From contig JACKAW010000006.1 of NCBI GenBank assembly GCA_020634885.1, forward strand, positions 62,001 through 126,000: a DNA stretch of 64,000 nucleotides. Reading direction: 5' to 3'. A program made the position numbers and the translations under genes. This document shows, in pieces, positions 1 through 7,112 of this stretch; the first letter of the stretch is position 1, and every line of letters begins with the position of its first letter. A model generated the notes under the pieces. That model was not told the DNA's origin and ran no database searches. It saw only the letters and a list, made by a program, of their open reading frames with translations. Source of the DNA: Anaerolineales bacterium. GTDB taxonomy: Bacteria; Chloroflexota; Anaerolineae; Anaerolineales; Villigracilaceae.

Positions 1-48
1 AAAAACCAGTGCGCGAATTTGATTTTCAAAAGAGAAAAGGAGTTTGTT

Positions 49-465
49 ATGAGTTCAAATGCGAAACTTGTTCCAACCTGGGTGCGGATTTTTGTTGGGC
101 TGCTCGCCCTTGCCAATATTGCCTTCGGTATTTCGAACTATTTCGGCGCGTCAGCGTTATTTCAAAATAATACAGCGGGGATTGACCTGATGAGTGACGC
201 CGCTAAATTTGCAAGTTACGAGTTCGGCGCGCGCAACCTCGCCATCGGACTGGCATTGCTGATCGTCTCCATTGTGGGCGTGCCTGAAACCATCGCCATC
301 ATGACGATTGTTCGGGCGCTCGTGGAATTGCAGAGTGTGGTCATTGGCATCATCTCTGGCAATTTCGGTATAGGGACGGTCGTCTCCATAGTTGTCTTTG
401 CAATCGAAGCGTTTGTCATCGTCACCATGTTCAGGATTGTCGGCGAACGCGATCATAAAAAGTAA
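49..465 (+). CDS. small integral membrane protein, unknown function
   Basis: A 138-residue protein with about four hydrophobic segments (roughly residues 10-30, 60-82, 85-105 and 108-130) and a short charged tail (GERDHKK). It looks like a small inner-membrane protein of the DoxX/DUF4267-like sort, but I cannot assign a family with confidence. An in-frame TTG lies at 19. I prefer ATG 49 because AAGGAG at 37-42 sits 6 nt before it. The next gene starts 19 bp downstream with its own AAAGGAG, so the two are probably co-transcribed. Upstream sequence lies outside the window. Confidence 0.6.
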   Translation: MSSNAKLVPTWVRIFVGLLALANIAFGISNYFGASALFQNNTAGIDLMSDAAKFASYEFGARNLAIGLALLIVSIVGVPETIAIMTIVRALVELQSVVIGIISGNFGIGTVVSIVVFAIEAFVIVTMFRIVGERDHKK

Positions 466-484
466 ATGAAAAAGGAGAAATAAA

Positions 485-781
485 ATGGCATACATTGAAT
501 TGGCAAGATACAAATTGCTCGCGGGCGTGGATGCAAATGCCCTTATGGAAGTGGAGCGCGAGATCCAGCAGGAGGTCGGACCAAAACATGAGGGTTATGC
601 CGGGCGTGAACTGCTGCGTACTGATGATGGGACCTTCGTCCTCATTATGCGTTGGGAAAATGCCGAGTCCGCTGCCACATGGAACAATACATTGTTTGCT
701 TCTGCCGCAGGACAAAAACTCGGTTCCCTTGTAGACCGTTCTTCCATGTCCATGGAAAAGTTGACCAGTTTTCAATCCTAA
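485..781 (+). CDS. antibiotic-biosynthesis-monooxygenase-like (dimeric alpha/beta barrel) protein
   Basis: A 98-residue soluble protein. The pattern of an N-terminal strand (IELARYKL), a central helix and a strand ending in IMRWEN, followed by a helix beginning ESAATWN, is typical of the ferredoxin-like ABM/dimeric alpha-beta barrel fold. Members include small monooxygenases, heme-degrading enzymes and stress proteins of unknown role. No catalytic residue can be assigned from sequence alone. AAAGGAG at 474-480 precedes the ATG. It lies in the same direction as the membrane protein upstream and the TMEM175-like gene downstream. The fold call is moderate and the function is unknown. Confidence 0.5.
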   Translation: MAYIELARYKLLAGVDANALMEVEREIQQEVGPKHEGYAGRELLRTDDGTFVLIMRWENAESAATWNNTLFASAAGQKLGSLVDRSSMSMEKLTSFQS

Positions 782-785
782 AAAA

Positions 786-818
786 ACAGTCCATGGGTGG
801 AATGCACTCATGGACTGT
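786..818. terminator. hairpin, terminator-like when read on the minus strand
   Basis: A 14-bp stem (786-799 with 805-818, one G-T wobble) and a 5-nt loop. A run of six A lies directly on the left side, so on the minus strand the hairpin is followed by U6 and resembles an intrinsic terminator. On the + strand, the direction of the flanking genes, no U-tract follows. There it may act as a spacer hairpin between the ABM-like gene and the TMEM175-like gene. Confidence 0.5.
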
Positions 819-834
819 ATCTAATGGAGTGGTT

Positions 835-1434
835 ATGACTAAAAACCGTCTTGAAGCCTTCAGTGATGGCATGTTCGCCATCATTCTCACGATCCTTGTT
901 CTTGAGTTACATGTCCCTGAATTGGAGAATGGTTCCCTGTCCGTTTTTTCGGAGGCGTTGAAAACCATTGCCCCAAAATTTCTGGCGTTTTTATTCAGCT
1001 TTTTTATTCTTGCCATCTTTTGGGTCAACCATCATCACATCGTACATCAGATCGTCAAAGTAGATTCGAAACTTTTGTGGCTGAACAATGCCCTGCTTTT
1101 CTCGGCTAGCCTGTTCCCTTTCCTAACGGCTTTTATTGGAGATTACCCAGATAACCCCTTTGTAGTGGCGTTGTATCCCATCAATATGGCGCTTTCCTCT
1201 GTAATTCTGGGGGCGTTCTGGAAATATGCTTTTGTAGATACTGACCTTGCACCAAACAACCTGACTATGGAACAAAAACGTAAACGCATCAATCAAGACC
1301 GTATGGCGGGTCTCATCAACCTAGCCTCTGCGGCGCTGGGGTTTGTCTGGTTGCCCATCACGTATGCGGTCATCATGGGCATGCCGTTCTTATTTATCAT
1401 CCCTGAATTGATGTCTAATACCCGTGAAGAATAA
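835..1434 (+). CDS. TMEM175-family (DUF1211) integral membrane protein, putative potassium channel
   Basis: A 199-residue protein with about six transmembrane segments. The N-terminus reads RLEAFSDGMFAIILTILVLE, matching the RxxxFSDGxxA signature of TMEM1 in the TMEM175/DUF1211 family. Bacterial members are about 200 residues and assemble as tetrameric, weakly K+-selective leak channels. I chose ATG 835 because GGAG at 826-829 precedes it and the family signature starts right after. A longer in-frame reading from 652 overlaps the previous gene and is not homologous. The stop lies 3 bp from the convergent metA stop, with no terminator between. Function is inferred from family membership. Confidence 0.85.
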   Translation: MTKNRLEAFSDGMFAIILTILVLELHVPELENGSLSVFSEALKTIAPKFLAFLFSFFILAIFWVNHHHIVHQIVKVDSKLLWLNNALLFSASLFPFLTAFIGDYPDNPFVVALYPINMALSSVILGAFWKYAFVDTDLAPNNLTMEQKRKRINQDRMAGLINLASAALGFVWLPITYAVIMGMPFLFIIPELMSNTREE

Positions 1435-1437
1435 ATG

Positions 1438-2358
1438 TTACCTTGGAATATCCTTTACGTCATACGGCGTGACCTGATACACGTGATAGTTCAGCCAGTT
1501 GGAATATAGAAGGTTGGCATGTCCCCGCCAACGAACGGTGGGTTCTTGAGCCGGGTCGTCGTTGGGATAATAATTCTTCGGCACGTGAATGGGCAGTCCC
1601 TTGTTCACGTCGCGGTCGTATTCGGCTTTGAGGGTGAATGGGTCATATTCGGAGTGACCCGTGATGTAGAGATTGCGTCCCGCTTTATCACTGACGATGT
1701 ACACGCCTGCTTCGTCTGACTCGGCGAGGATTTGCAGGTCGGTGTACTTCTCGATATCCATGCGGCGGATCTCGGTGTGGCGGGAGTGTGGAGCGAGGAA
1801 AATGTCATCGAATCCGCGCATCAGGCTTTCGGTCCGATTTAAGAGGCGGTGTTCGTAGACTCCGAACATCTTGCGGGGTAAGTCGTATTTTGGAATCCCA
1901 TATTTATGATACAAGCCCGCTTGCGCTCCCCAGCAAATGTGAAACGTGGATTCAACGTTGGTCTCTGACCAATCCATGATGCGTTGAAGTTCCTGCCAGT
2001 AATCCACTTCTTCAAATGGCATCTGCTCGACGGGCGCACCTGTGATGATGAGACCGTCGAACTTTTGATCCTTCACATCATCGAAGGTGACGTAATGCTC
2101 CATGAGGTGATCGGCATCGGTATTCTTGGCTTCATGGGTGGCGGTGTGCAGCAGAGACACTTCCACTTGCAAAGCGGAGTTGGAAAGCAAACGCAGAATC
2201 TGCGTTTCAGTGGAAATTTTGGTGGGCATCAAGTTCAGGATGGCAACCCGCAAGGCGCGGATGTCCTGATGAATGGCACGGTCTTCGTCCATGACGAAGA
2301 TATTCTCGTTTTCGAGAGTTGTTTTTGCGGGGAGTGTGGAAGGAATTTTTACAGGCAT
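1438..2358 (-). CDS. metA: homoserine O-acetyltransferase, MetA family
   Basis: Acylates homoserine for methionine synthesis. It is 306 residues, the usual MetA length. The numbering matches the family exactly: nucleophile Cys142 (HICWGAQ), His235 and Glu237 (TGHSEYD). Residue 111 is Glu (TGAPVEQ). Published work on MetA links Glu111 with acetyl-CoA and Gly111 with succinyl-CoA, so I call this an acetyltransferase. That agrees with the upstream O-acetylhomoserine sulfhydrylase. ATG 2358 was chosen because the longer reading runs into a palindromic repeat. No clear Shine-Dalgarno is visible. It is the second gene of a riboswitch-controlled metY-metA operon. Confidence 0.93.
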   Translation of the reverse strand: MPVKIPSTLPAKTTLENENIFVMDEDRAIHQDIRALRVAILNLMPTKISTETQILRLLSNSALQVEVSLLHTATHEAKNTDADHLMEHYVTFDDVKDQKFDGLIITGAPVEQMPFEEVDYWQELQRIMDWSETNVESTFHICWGAQAGLYHKYGIPKYDLPRKMFGVYEHRLLNRTESLMRGFDDIFLAPHSRHTEIRRMDIEKYTDLQILAESDEAGVYIVSDKAGRNLYITGHSEYDPFTLKAEYDRDVNKGLPIHVPKNYYPNDDPAQEPTVRWRGHANLLYSNWLNYHVYQVTPYDVKDIPR

Positions 2359-2378
2359 GAGAGGAAATGATGAATGCG

Positions 2379-2418
2379 GAATGCAGAATGCAGAATAAAA
2401 AATCTGCATTCTGCATTC
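2379..2418. repeat. perfect 16-bp palindrome of the GAATGCAGAATGCAGA family
   Basis: Perfect inverted repeat: 2379-2394 pairs with 2403-2418 around an 8-nt A/T loop, between metY and metA. The same GCAGAATG words recur at 8816-8845, 11290, 15665-15700 and 16308-16360, so this is a dispersed intergenic repeat. It could act as a processing or stability hairpin within the metY-metA mRNA. Confidence 0.85.
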
Positions 2419-2430
2419 TCACTTCTGCAT

Positions 2431-3717
2431 TTATGAAAGCGCTTGATCCAGATCCCACTTGATGTCTTCGAAATCTTCGAGACCAATGCTCAAGCGGACG
2501 AAATCTGGGCTGACGCCAGCGGTGATTTGCTGATCTTCGGTCAACTGGCTGTGGGTGGTGGAGCCGGGGTGAATGGCGAGACTGCGCGCGTCACCGACAT
2601 TGGCAACATGGCTGAACAGTTGCAGGCTTTCAATGAATTTTCTGCCCGCTTCCAAGCCGCCTTTCACGCCAAAGCCCATCATTGCACCAACACCTTTGGG
2701 GAAGTATTTCTTGGCGCGGTCATAATCGGGGTGACTCTTGAGCCCAGGATATTTGACCCAGCTAACTTTGGGGTGCTTCTCAAGGAATTCCGCAACGGCT
2801 TGCGCGTTCTGTACATGACGTTCCATGCGCAGGTTGAGGGTTTCGATGCCGAGCAAGGTCTGCCAGGAGTTGAAGGGTGAAGCAGAAGCGCCGATATCAC
2901 GCAACACATGTACGCGCGCTTTGATGGCGAAGGGGGGCAGCCCTGCCGCGGCGATGGAGGAGTACACAAGTCCATGATAAGAAGGATCGGGTGTGTTGAA
3001 GTTCGGGAACTTCTCACTGGTCCAATCGTAGTTGCCGCCGTCCACGATGATGCCGCCGATGGAAGTGCCGTTGCCAGTGATGAATTTGGTGGTTGAGTGG
3101 GTGATGACGTGCGCGCCCCATTCGAACGGACGGAACAAATACGGCGTGGCGAAGGTGTTGTCAATCATCAAAACGAGATTGTGTTTCTTGGCGATCGCCG
3201 CTACTTCTTCAAACGGGAAGACGGAGATATCGGGGTTGCCGAGAGTCTCGCCGTAGATAATTTTTGTGTTGGGTTGAATCGCCGCTTCGAAATTCTTCGG
3301 GTCAGTGGGGTCAACGAAAGTAACGTCAATTCCCAACTTGGGCAGTGTGTACTTAAACTGGCTGTAGGTTCCACCATACAAACGGGAAGAGGTCACGATG
3401 TGGTCACCTGCATTGCACAAGGTGAAGATCGCCTGTGCCTGCGCAGCATGACCTGAACTGGAAGCGAGCGCCGCCACACCACCTTCGAGCGAAGCAATGC
3501 GCTGTTCAAGCACATCGGTGGTGGGGTTCATCAAGCGCGTATAAATATTTCCCAATTCTTTGAGTGCGAACAAATTCGCAGCATGTTCGGTGCTCTTGAA
3601 CTGATAGCTCGTTGTTTGATACAACGGCACAGCACGGCTCCCCGTAGTGGGGTCTGGTGAATAGCCCGCATGAAGCTGACGGGTGGCAAAACCTAACTTG
3701 CGATCTTTTGTGGACAT
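2431..3717 (-). CDS. metY: O-acetylhomoserine sulfhydrylase (PLP-dependent)
   Basis: Makes homocysteine from O-acetylhomoserine and sulfide. It is 428 residues, typical of the larger MetY branch of the Cys/Met-metabolism PLP family. The Schiff-base lysine is K211 in HSTTKFITGNG, and the MIDNTFATP strand and SSSGHAAQ phosphate-binding region are present. AGAGGAG lies upstream of ATG 3717. It is the first gene of an operon with metA, and the leader carries a SAM-I riboswitch. The enzyme pair MetA(Glu111)+MetY gives a direct sulfhydrylation route that does not need cystathionine. Confidence 0.94.
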   Translation of the reverse strand: MSTKDRKLGFATRQLHAGYSPDPTTGSRAVPLYQTTSYQFKSTEHAANLFALKELGNIYTRLMNPTTDVLEQRIASLEGGVAALASSSGHAAQAQAIFTLCNAGDHIVTSSRLYGGTYSQFKYTLPKLGIDVTFVDPTDPKNFEAAIQPNTKIIYGETLGNPDISVFPFEEVAAIAKKHNLVLMIDNTFATPYLFRPFEWGAHVITHSTTKFITGNGTSIGGIIVDGGNYDWTSEKFPNFNTPDPSYHGLVYSSIAAAGLPPFAIKARVHVLRDIGASASPFNSWQTLLGIETLNLRMERHVQNAQAVAEFLEKHPKVSWVKYPGLKSHPDYDRAKKYFPKGVGAMMGFGVKGGLEAGRKFIESLQLFSHVANVGDARSLAIHPGSTTHSQLTEDQQITAGVSPDFVRLSIGLEDFEDIKWDLDQALS

Positions 3718-3790
3718 TTGAGTTATCTCCTCTTGAATAAAATTTTTATAAATTAATTCCGCCCGTCAGAAGAGATAACTTAAAAAAATT

Positions 3791-3817
3791 ACCTCTTCTG
3801 AAAGTACAAGAAGAGGT
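3791..3817 (-). terminator. riboswitch expression-platform terminator
   Basis: On the minus strand a 9-bp stem (ACCTCTTCT with AGAAGAGGT) is followed by AA and seven U, which is an intrinsic terminator between the SAM-I aptamer and metY. The 5' arm (CCTCT) can instead pair with AGAGG at the 3' side of aptamer helix P1 (around 3833-3838). This gives an antiterminator when SAM is absent, the usual SAM-I OFF switch. Confidence 0.88.
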
Positions 3818-3832
3818 ATACGTCTACACCGT

Positions 3833-3952
3833 CCTCTCATCTTCCAGATACGAATGACCTGCGTCATTCCTATTTGCCGAATTTGGCACCATAACTATTG
3901 TTTGGTTGCCGAAGCTTCAAAGGGTCGGTCCCTCAGCTTCTCTGGATAAGAG
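3833..3952 (-). promoter_or_regulatory. SAM-I (S-box) riboswitch aptamer
   Basis: Read on the minus strand, the segment contains the conserved S-box blocks in order: CTTATCCAGAGAAG, GAGGGACCGACCC, TTCGGCAACC, GGTGCCAAATTC, and a closing GATGAGAG that pairs with CTCTTAT to form P1. These match the SAM-I consensus closely. High SAM should stabilise P1 and leave the downstream terminator free, turning off metY-metA. The call rests on consensus and pairing seen by eye. Confidence 0.95.
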
Positions 3953-3971
3953 CGAATATTTAATTTCGCGG

Positions 3972-4001
3972 TTTATATCATAGTAACTTTACGCTTGTCA
4001 A
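3972..4001 (-). promoter_or_regulatory. sigma-70 promoter of the metY-metA operon
   Basis: On the minus strand TTGACA (3996-4001) and TATAAA (3972-3977) are separated by 18 bp. The promoter lies about 20 bp upstream of the riboswitch P1 helix, so the transcript would start just before the aptamer. Confidence 0.75.
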
Positions 4002-4048
4002 GCGTTTTCATCAAGTTGATTTATAAAGCACCCATTTGGGTAAGTAGT

Positions 4049-4077
4049 TGTAGGTCACGCTACAAGCGTGACCTACA
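4049..4077. repeat. palindromic element overlapping the asd stop codon
   Basis: Inverted repeat TGTAGGTCACGC/GCGTGACCTACA with a short loop. Its right arm contains the TAG stop of asd (4073-4075). It could fold as a 3' hairpin on the lysC-asd mRNA, although no strong U-tract follows. It resembles in format the GGCAGG and GGTCAGG palindromes at 59403-59467. Confidence 0.75.
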
Positions 4078-5134
4078 AAAGACCTTCATTCACCAACAAC
4101 TCGGCATTATAGATCGACGCACCCGCCGCGCCGCGAATGGTGTTATGAGAAAGCACAACAAATTTCAGATCAAGGATGGGATCACGCCTCACGCGACCAA
4201 CTACGGTGGTCATGCCTTTACCTGCCATTCGGTCGAGTCTTGGCTGTGGGCGATCCGCTTCATCTCTGACTTCGATAACTGGTTTGGGCGCCGACGGCAG
4301 TTCCCTCGCTGACGGTTTTGCCGCGTAATCGCGTAAGGCTTGAATCGCAACTTCTGGCTCCACGGGTTTCTCTAATGCCACACTTGCACACACGGTGTGA
4401 CCATCGATCACCGCCACGCGGTTGGTGTGTGCGCTGAATTGAATATCAGCCATATCAATTTTGCCGTTGTTAAATTTGCCGAGCATTTTACGGGGTTCCC
4501 ATTCCACTTTTTCTTCTTCGCCGCCATTGCCCACGTTGGGGATGACATTGTCCATGATGTCGAGTGATGGCACGCCAGGGTAGCCCGCTCCTGAAAGCGC
4601 CTGCAACGAAACCATGAAAACTTTCTTCACGCCAAAGGACTCATCCAAGGCTTTGAGCGCAATGGTCAAACCTGTGCTCGTGCAGTTCGGATTGGTGACG
4701 ATACATCCGCTCCAGCCTTTATTCTTGCGCTGATGCTTTACCAATTGAATATGCTCTGCGTTGATCTCAGGCAGAAGCAAAGGCACATCTTCACCTCTTC
4801 GATACGACGACGCATTCGAGCAGACAGCTGCGCCTGCTTTGGCAAAGGCGGGCTCCAGTTCATTGGCAATTTCTGTATGCAACGCTGAGAACACGATTTT
4901 TGCCTGCACGGCATCGGTGTTGGCAGGCACGATCACCATATCGCGGGCATATTCGGGCATGGGTGTATCCAACACCCAGCGTGTGGCTTTGGCATAAGGC
5001 TGCCCCGCCGAACGGTCGGATGCAGCCAGCGCCACTACCTTGAACCACGGATGATTATCCAACAACGAAATAAAACGCTGACCGACAGAACCTGTTGCAC
5101 CGAGAATTGCTACGGGGATTTGAGATTGGGACAT
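4073..5134 (-). CDS. asd: aspartate-semialdehyde dehydrogenase
   Basis: Reduces aspartyl phosphate to aspartate semialdehyde, the branch point to Thr, Met and Lys. It is 353 residues. NADPH-binding GATGSVGQR is at 12-20, the catalytic Cys is C151 in NPNCTSTG, and SNASSYR is the substrate loop. The size and the segment around GYPGVPSLDIMDN place it with the archaeal/fungal-type ASADHs rather than the E. coli type. ATG 5134 has CAGGAG 6 nt upstream; the extended reading from 5203 is discarded. It lies 74 bp downstream of lysC in one operon under the Thr attenuator. Confidence 0.94.
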   Translation of the reverse strand: MSQSQIPVAILGATGSVGQRFISLLDNHPWFKVVALAASDRSAGQPYAKATRWVLDTPMPEYARDMVIVPANTDAVQAKIVFSALHTEIANELEPAFAKAGAAVCSNASSYRRGEDVPLLLPEINAEHIQLVKHQRKNKGWSGCIVTNPNCTSTGLTIALKALDESFGVKKVFMVSLQALSGAGYPGVPSLDIMDNVIPNVGNGGEEEKVEWEPRKMLGKFNNGKIDMADIQFSAHTNRVAVIDGHTVCASVALEKPVEPEVAIQALRDYAAKPSARELPSAPKPVIEVRDEADRPQPRLDRMAGKGMTTVVGRVRRDPILDLKFVVLSHNTIRGAAGASIYNAELLVNEGLL

Positions 5135-5208
5135 GAGAAACTCCTGTGTTTGAAAGTCTGAATGTTTAAAGGTTTGAATATTTTGCAACGTTCTAACGTG
5201 CAAACTTG

Positions 5209-6630
5209 CTAACTTGCAACAATAAGTTCATGCAACGCCTTGACCGCATTTTCCGTATCGTCGGCTTCCACCACCAGCGAAATGGAAACCTCCGATGACC
5301 CCTGTGCAATCGCGAGGACGTTCACGCCATCATTGCCAAGCTTGCTAAACACACGACCTGAAACGCCAGGTGTGTGCCGCATCCCTGCACCGACGACGGT
5401 GATGATGGACACATCTTCGGTTGCCCAGACGCGGTCAATGTCTTCGTCTTCGATCTCTCGGGCGAAAGATTTTTCGAGCGAAGATAAGACCGTGGAGGCG
5501 AGCTCCGATGGCACTGCAAAACAAATCGACTGTTCGGAAGAAGCCTGTGTGATCAATGGCACGCTCGTGCCCGTGGATGCCACTGCGCCGAATGCCCGCG
5601 CCGCCACGCCTGGCACACCCAACATACCACGACCTTCAATTGTGATGAGTCTCTGCTTGCGGATGGCGGTGACGGCTTTGATAACTTTCCCTTCCACTTT
5701 GCCGTTGCTCTTCACACTGGGAATCAAACGTGTGCCTGGGTGACTGGGATTGAACGTGTTGCAAATGCGTAAGCCAATCCCAGCATCGAGAACAGGACGA
5801 ATCGTTTTTGGATGCAGCACCTTCGCACCATAGTAAGCCAGTTCGGCGATCTCGTTGTAGCTGATCTCTGGCAGGGTTTGTGCCTCTTTCACAATGCGCG
5901 GATCGGTGGTCATCACGCCGTCTACATCGGTACAGATCCAGACTTCATCCGCAGGGAGTACGGCGCCGATGATGGCAGCAGAATAGTCCGAACCGCCGCG
6001 CCCAAGGGTGGTGATGGCGCCTTCGGAGGTGGCACCGATAAAACCAGTTGTAATGGGAACAATACCTTTATCCATGAGCGGATTAAGTTTCCCCCGTGTC
6101 TTTTCGGTTGTGACGTTGAAATCGGGATGGGCATTCTGGAAGTGTGCGTTGGTCACCACAAACTCAGTCGACTCGATGGCTTGAGCGGGAATGCCAGCAT
6201 CATGTACCACGGCGGCGAGCAAACGCACACTCATTCTTTCTCCCAAAGATGCCACCGTATCCATCGCACGCGGGCTGGCTTCGCCGAGTATGGCAATGGC
6301 TTTGCACAAGTCCACGAGTGAGAGGATGAGCGCATCGATCTCTGCTTTGACCGCTTCGCGTTGCGCTTCATCCTTGACCAGGGCATCGGCGGCGGCGAAG
6401 TGCTTTTCTCTCAGCGAGGATTCTGTCGCTGAAAGTGAATCCACTTTCCCTTGCGAAGCTGAAGCGGCGGAGTCTATTAGCAGGTTCGTCACGCCAGACA
6501 TGGCAGAGGTCACCACGACGACTCGTTCCCAATCCTTTTTTGCATTGCGGATGATCTGAATAGCATTCTTGAGCGCATCCACAGACCCGACGGATGTTCC
6601 TCCGAATTTCATAACCAATGTTTTCGACAT
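5209..6630 (-). CDS. lysC: aspartate kinase
   Basis: Phosphorylates aspartate, the first committed step to Lys, Thr and Met. It is 473 residues: an N-terminal amino-acid kinase domain starting KFGGTSVG, with GRGGSDYSA and the TDVDGVMTTDPR region, then two C-terminal ACT domains (about 320-473) for allosteric feedback. There is no fused homoserine dehydrogenase. AAGGAG precedes ATG 6630. The leader encodes a Thr-rich peptide and a transcription attenuator (6654-6792). This predicts control by threonyl-tRNA charging as well as allostery. Confidence 0.95.
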   Translation of the reverse strand: MSKTLVMKFGGTSVGSVDALKNAIQIIRNAKKDWERVVVVTSAMSGVTNLLIDSAASASQGKVDSLSATESSLREKHFAAADALVKDEAQREAVKAEIDALILSLVDLCKAIAILGEASPRAMDTVASLGERMSVRLLAAVVHDAGIPAQAIESTEFVVTNAHFQNAHPDFNVTTEKTRGKLNPLMDKGIVPITTGFIGATSEGAITTLGRGGSDYSAAIIGAVLPADEVWICTDVDGVMTTDPRIVKEAQTLPEISYNEIAELAYYGAKVLHPKTIRPVLDAGIGLRICNTFNPSHPGTRLIPSVKSNGKVEGKVIKAVTAIRKQRLITIEGRGMLGVPGVAARAFGAVASTGTSVPLITQASSEQSICFAVPSELASTVLSSLEKSFAREIEDEDIDRVWATEDVSIITVVGAGMRHTPGVSGRVFSKLGNDGVNVLAIAQGSSEVSISLVVEADDTENAVKALHELIVAS

Positions 6631-6653
6631 AATGTCTCCTTAGTAAGGTAAAC

Positions 6654-6682
6654 AAAAACGCCCCGCGTTTCCGCGAGGCGTT
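6654..6682 (-). terminator. attenuator terminator of lysC-asd, with perfect competing antiterminator
   Basis: On the minus strand an 11-bp GC-rich stem (6672-6682 with 6657-6667) with a GAAA-type loop is followed by a U-rich run, giving an intrinsic terminator about 30 nt before the lysC ATG. Its 5' arm, at 6671-6682, is also the perfect 12-nt complement of 6728-6739 inside the leader-peptide ORF. The two pairings are mutually exclusive, the hallmark of ribosome-mediated attenuation. Confidence 0.9.
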
Positions 6683-6708
6683 GTGTGTTTTGATTAACCC
6701 TTGTTCGG

Positions 6709-6792
6709 TTACTTCATCCCAAGCACTAACGCCTCGCGGTGGGTACCGGAGGTAGTAGTGGTCATGGTCATGGAGAAGTGAACGGGTTTCAT
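6709..6792 (-). CDS. Thr-rich leader peptide of the lysC-asd attenuator
   Basis: A 27-codon ORF. Its middle reads MTMTTTTSGT, with six Thr and four Met codons in the whole peptide, comparable in design to E. coli thrL. Codons 18-22 overlap the antiterminator arm (6728-6739). A ribosome stalled on Thr codons 9-14 would leave that arm free to pair with the terminator 5' arm and let RNA polymerase reach lysC. With charged tRNA-Thr the ribosome reads through and the terminator forms. The start is 10 nt below a -10 box and has no Shine-Dalgarno, so translation may be leaderless. An internal ATG at 6771 is an alternative start. Confidence 0.82.
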   Translation of the reverse strand: MKPVHFSMTMTTTTSGTHREALVLGMK

Positions 6793-6802
6793 GTTGGGCG
6801 GT

Positions 6803-6832
6803 ATTCTATGGCAGGGGAGGGGATATTGTCAA
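6803..6832 (-). promoter_or_regulatory. promoter of the lysC-asd leader transcript
   Basis: TTGACA (6827-6832) and TAGAAT (6803-6808) on the minus strand, separated by 18 bp. The predicted start lies only 2-4 nt before the leader-peptide ATG at 6792. Confidence 0.8.
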
Positions 6833-6900
6833 GGTTGAATTTTTAATTCTTGATTGGAAGTGTTTGTGGCTGGTTGTTTCTGAATCGGAAATGCCTGCCC

Positions 6901-6928
6901 TTGACGAATTTCCGTTTCTGCCTATAAT
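6901..6928 (+). promoter_or_regulatory. promoter of the ilv-leu operon
   Basis: TTGACG (6901-6906) and perfect TATAAT (6923-6928) with a 16-bp spacer. Transcription would start about 10-15 nt before the ilv leader-peptide ATG at 6948. It is divergent from the lysC promoter about 70 bp away. Confidence 0.82.
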
Positions 6929-6947
6929 CGTCCGAAATCGTTTACAT

Positions 6948-7046
6948 ATGAATTCCATTTCCACTCTCGCCCTTATTGTCGTCCTTACTATTGTCCTTAT
7001 TATTAAAGGACAATTTTCGGTTAGGATGGCAACGGTGAGAAAATAA
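6948..7046 (+). CDS. Ile/Leu/Val-rich leader peptide of the ilv attenuator
   Basis: A 32-codon ORF whose residues 7-19 read LALIVVLTIVLII, so 11 of 13 are Leu, Ile or Val. This is the composition of ilv leader peptides such as ilvL and ivbL. Codons 24-28 (7019-7030) form the antiterminator arm. A ribosome stalled in the run of branched-chain codons would leave that arm free, and one that finishes the ORF would cover it. No Shine-Dalgarno is evident and the 5' leader is short. A longer in-frame reading begins at 6864, but it lies upstream of the promoter. Confidence 0.86.
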   Translation: MNSISTLALIVVLTIVLIIKGQFSVRMATVRK

Positions 7047-7064
7047 ATCACTGAGTGAGAACGA

Positions 7065-7094
7065 GAGCCGCCCTAACCACGGGCGGCTCTTTTT
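7065..7094 (+). terminator. ilv attenuator terminator
   Basis: GAGCCGCCC (7065-7073), a 7-nt loop, GGGCGGCTC (7081-7089), then T5: a strong intrinsic terminator between the leader peptide and ilvD. The competing antiterminator pairs 7019-7030 with 7067-7078 at 11 of 12 positions (one A-C mismatch, one T-G wobble). This destroys the terminator's 5' arm. Confidence 0.9.
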
Positions 7095-7112
7095 ATACCC
7101 CTACCTCACCCC

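Noticed and set aside
652..834. N-terminal extension of the TMEM175-like gene
   Set aside because: Overlaps the ABM-like gene and a hairpin; the family N-terminus and a GGAG point to ATG 835.
3995..4312. Small + strand ORF over the metY promoter and asd end
   Set aside because: Runs through a promoter, a palindrome and antisense to asd; no Shine-Dalgarno.
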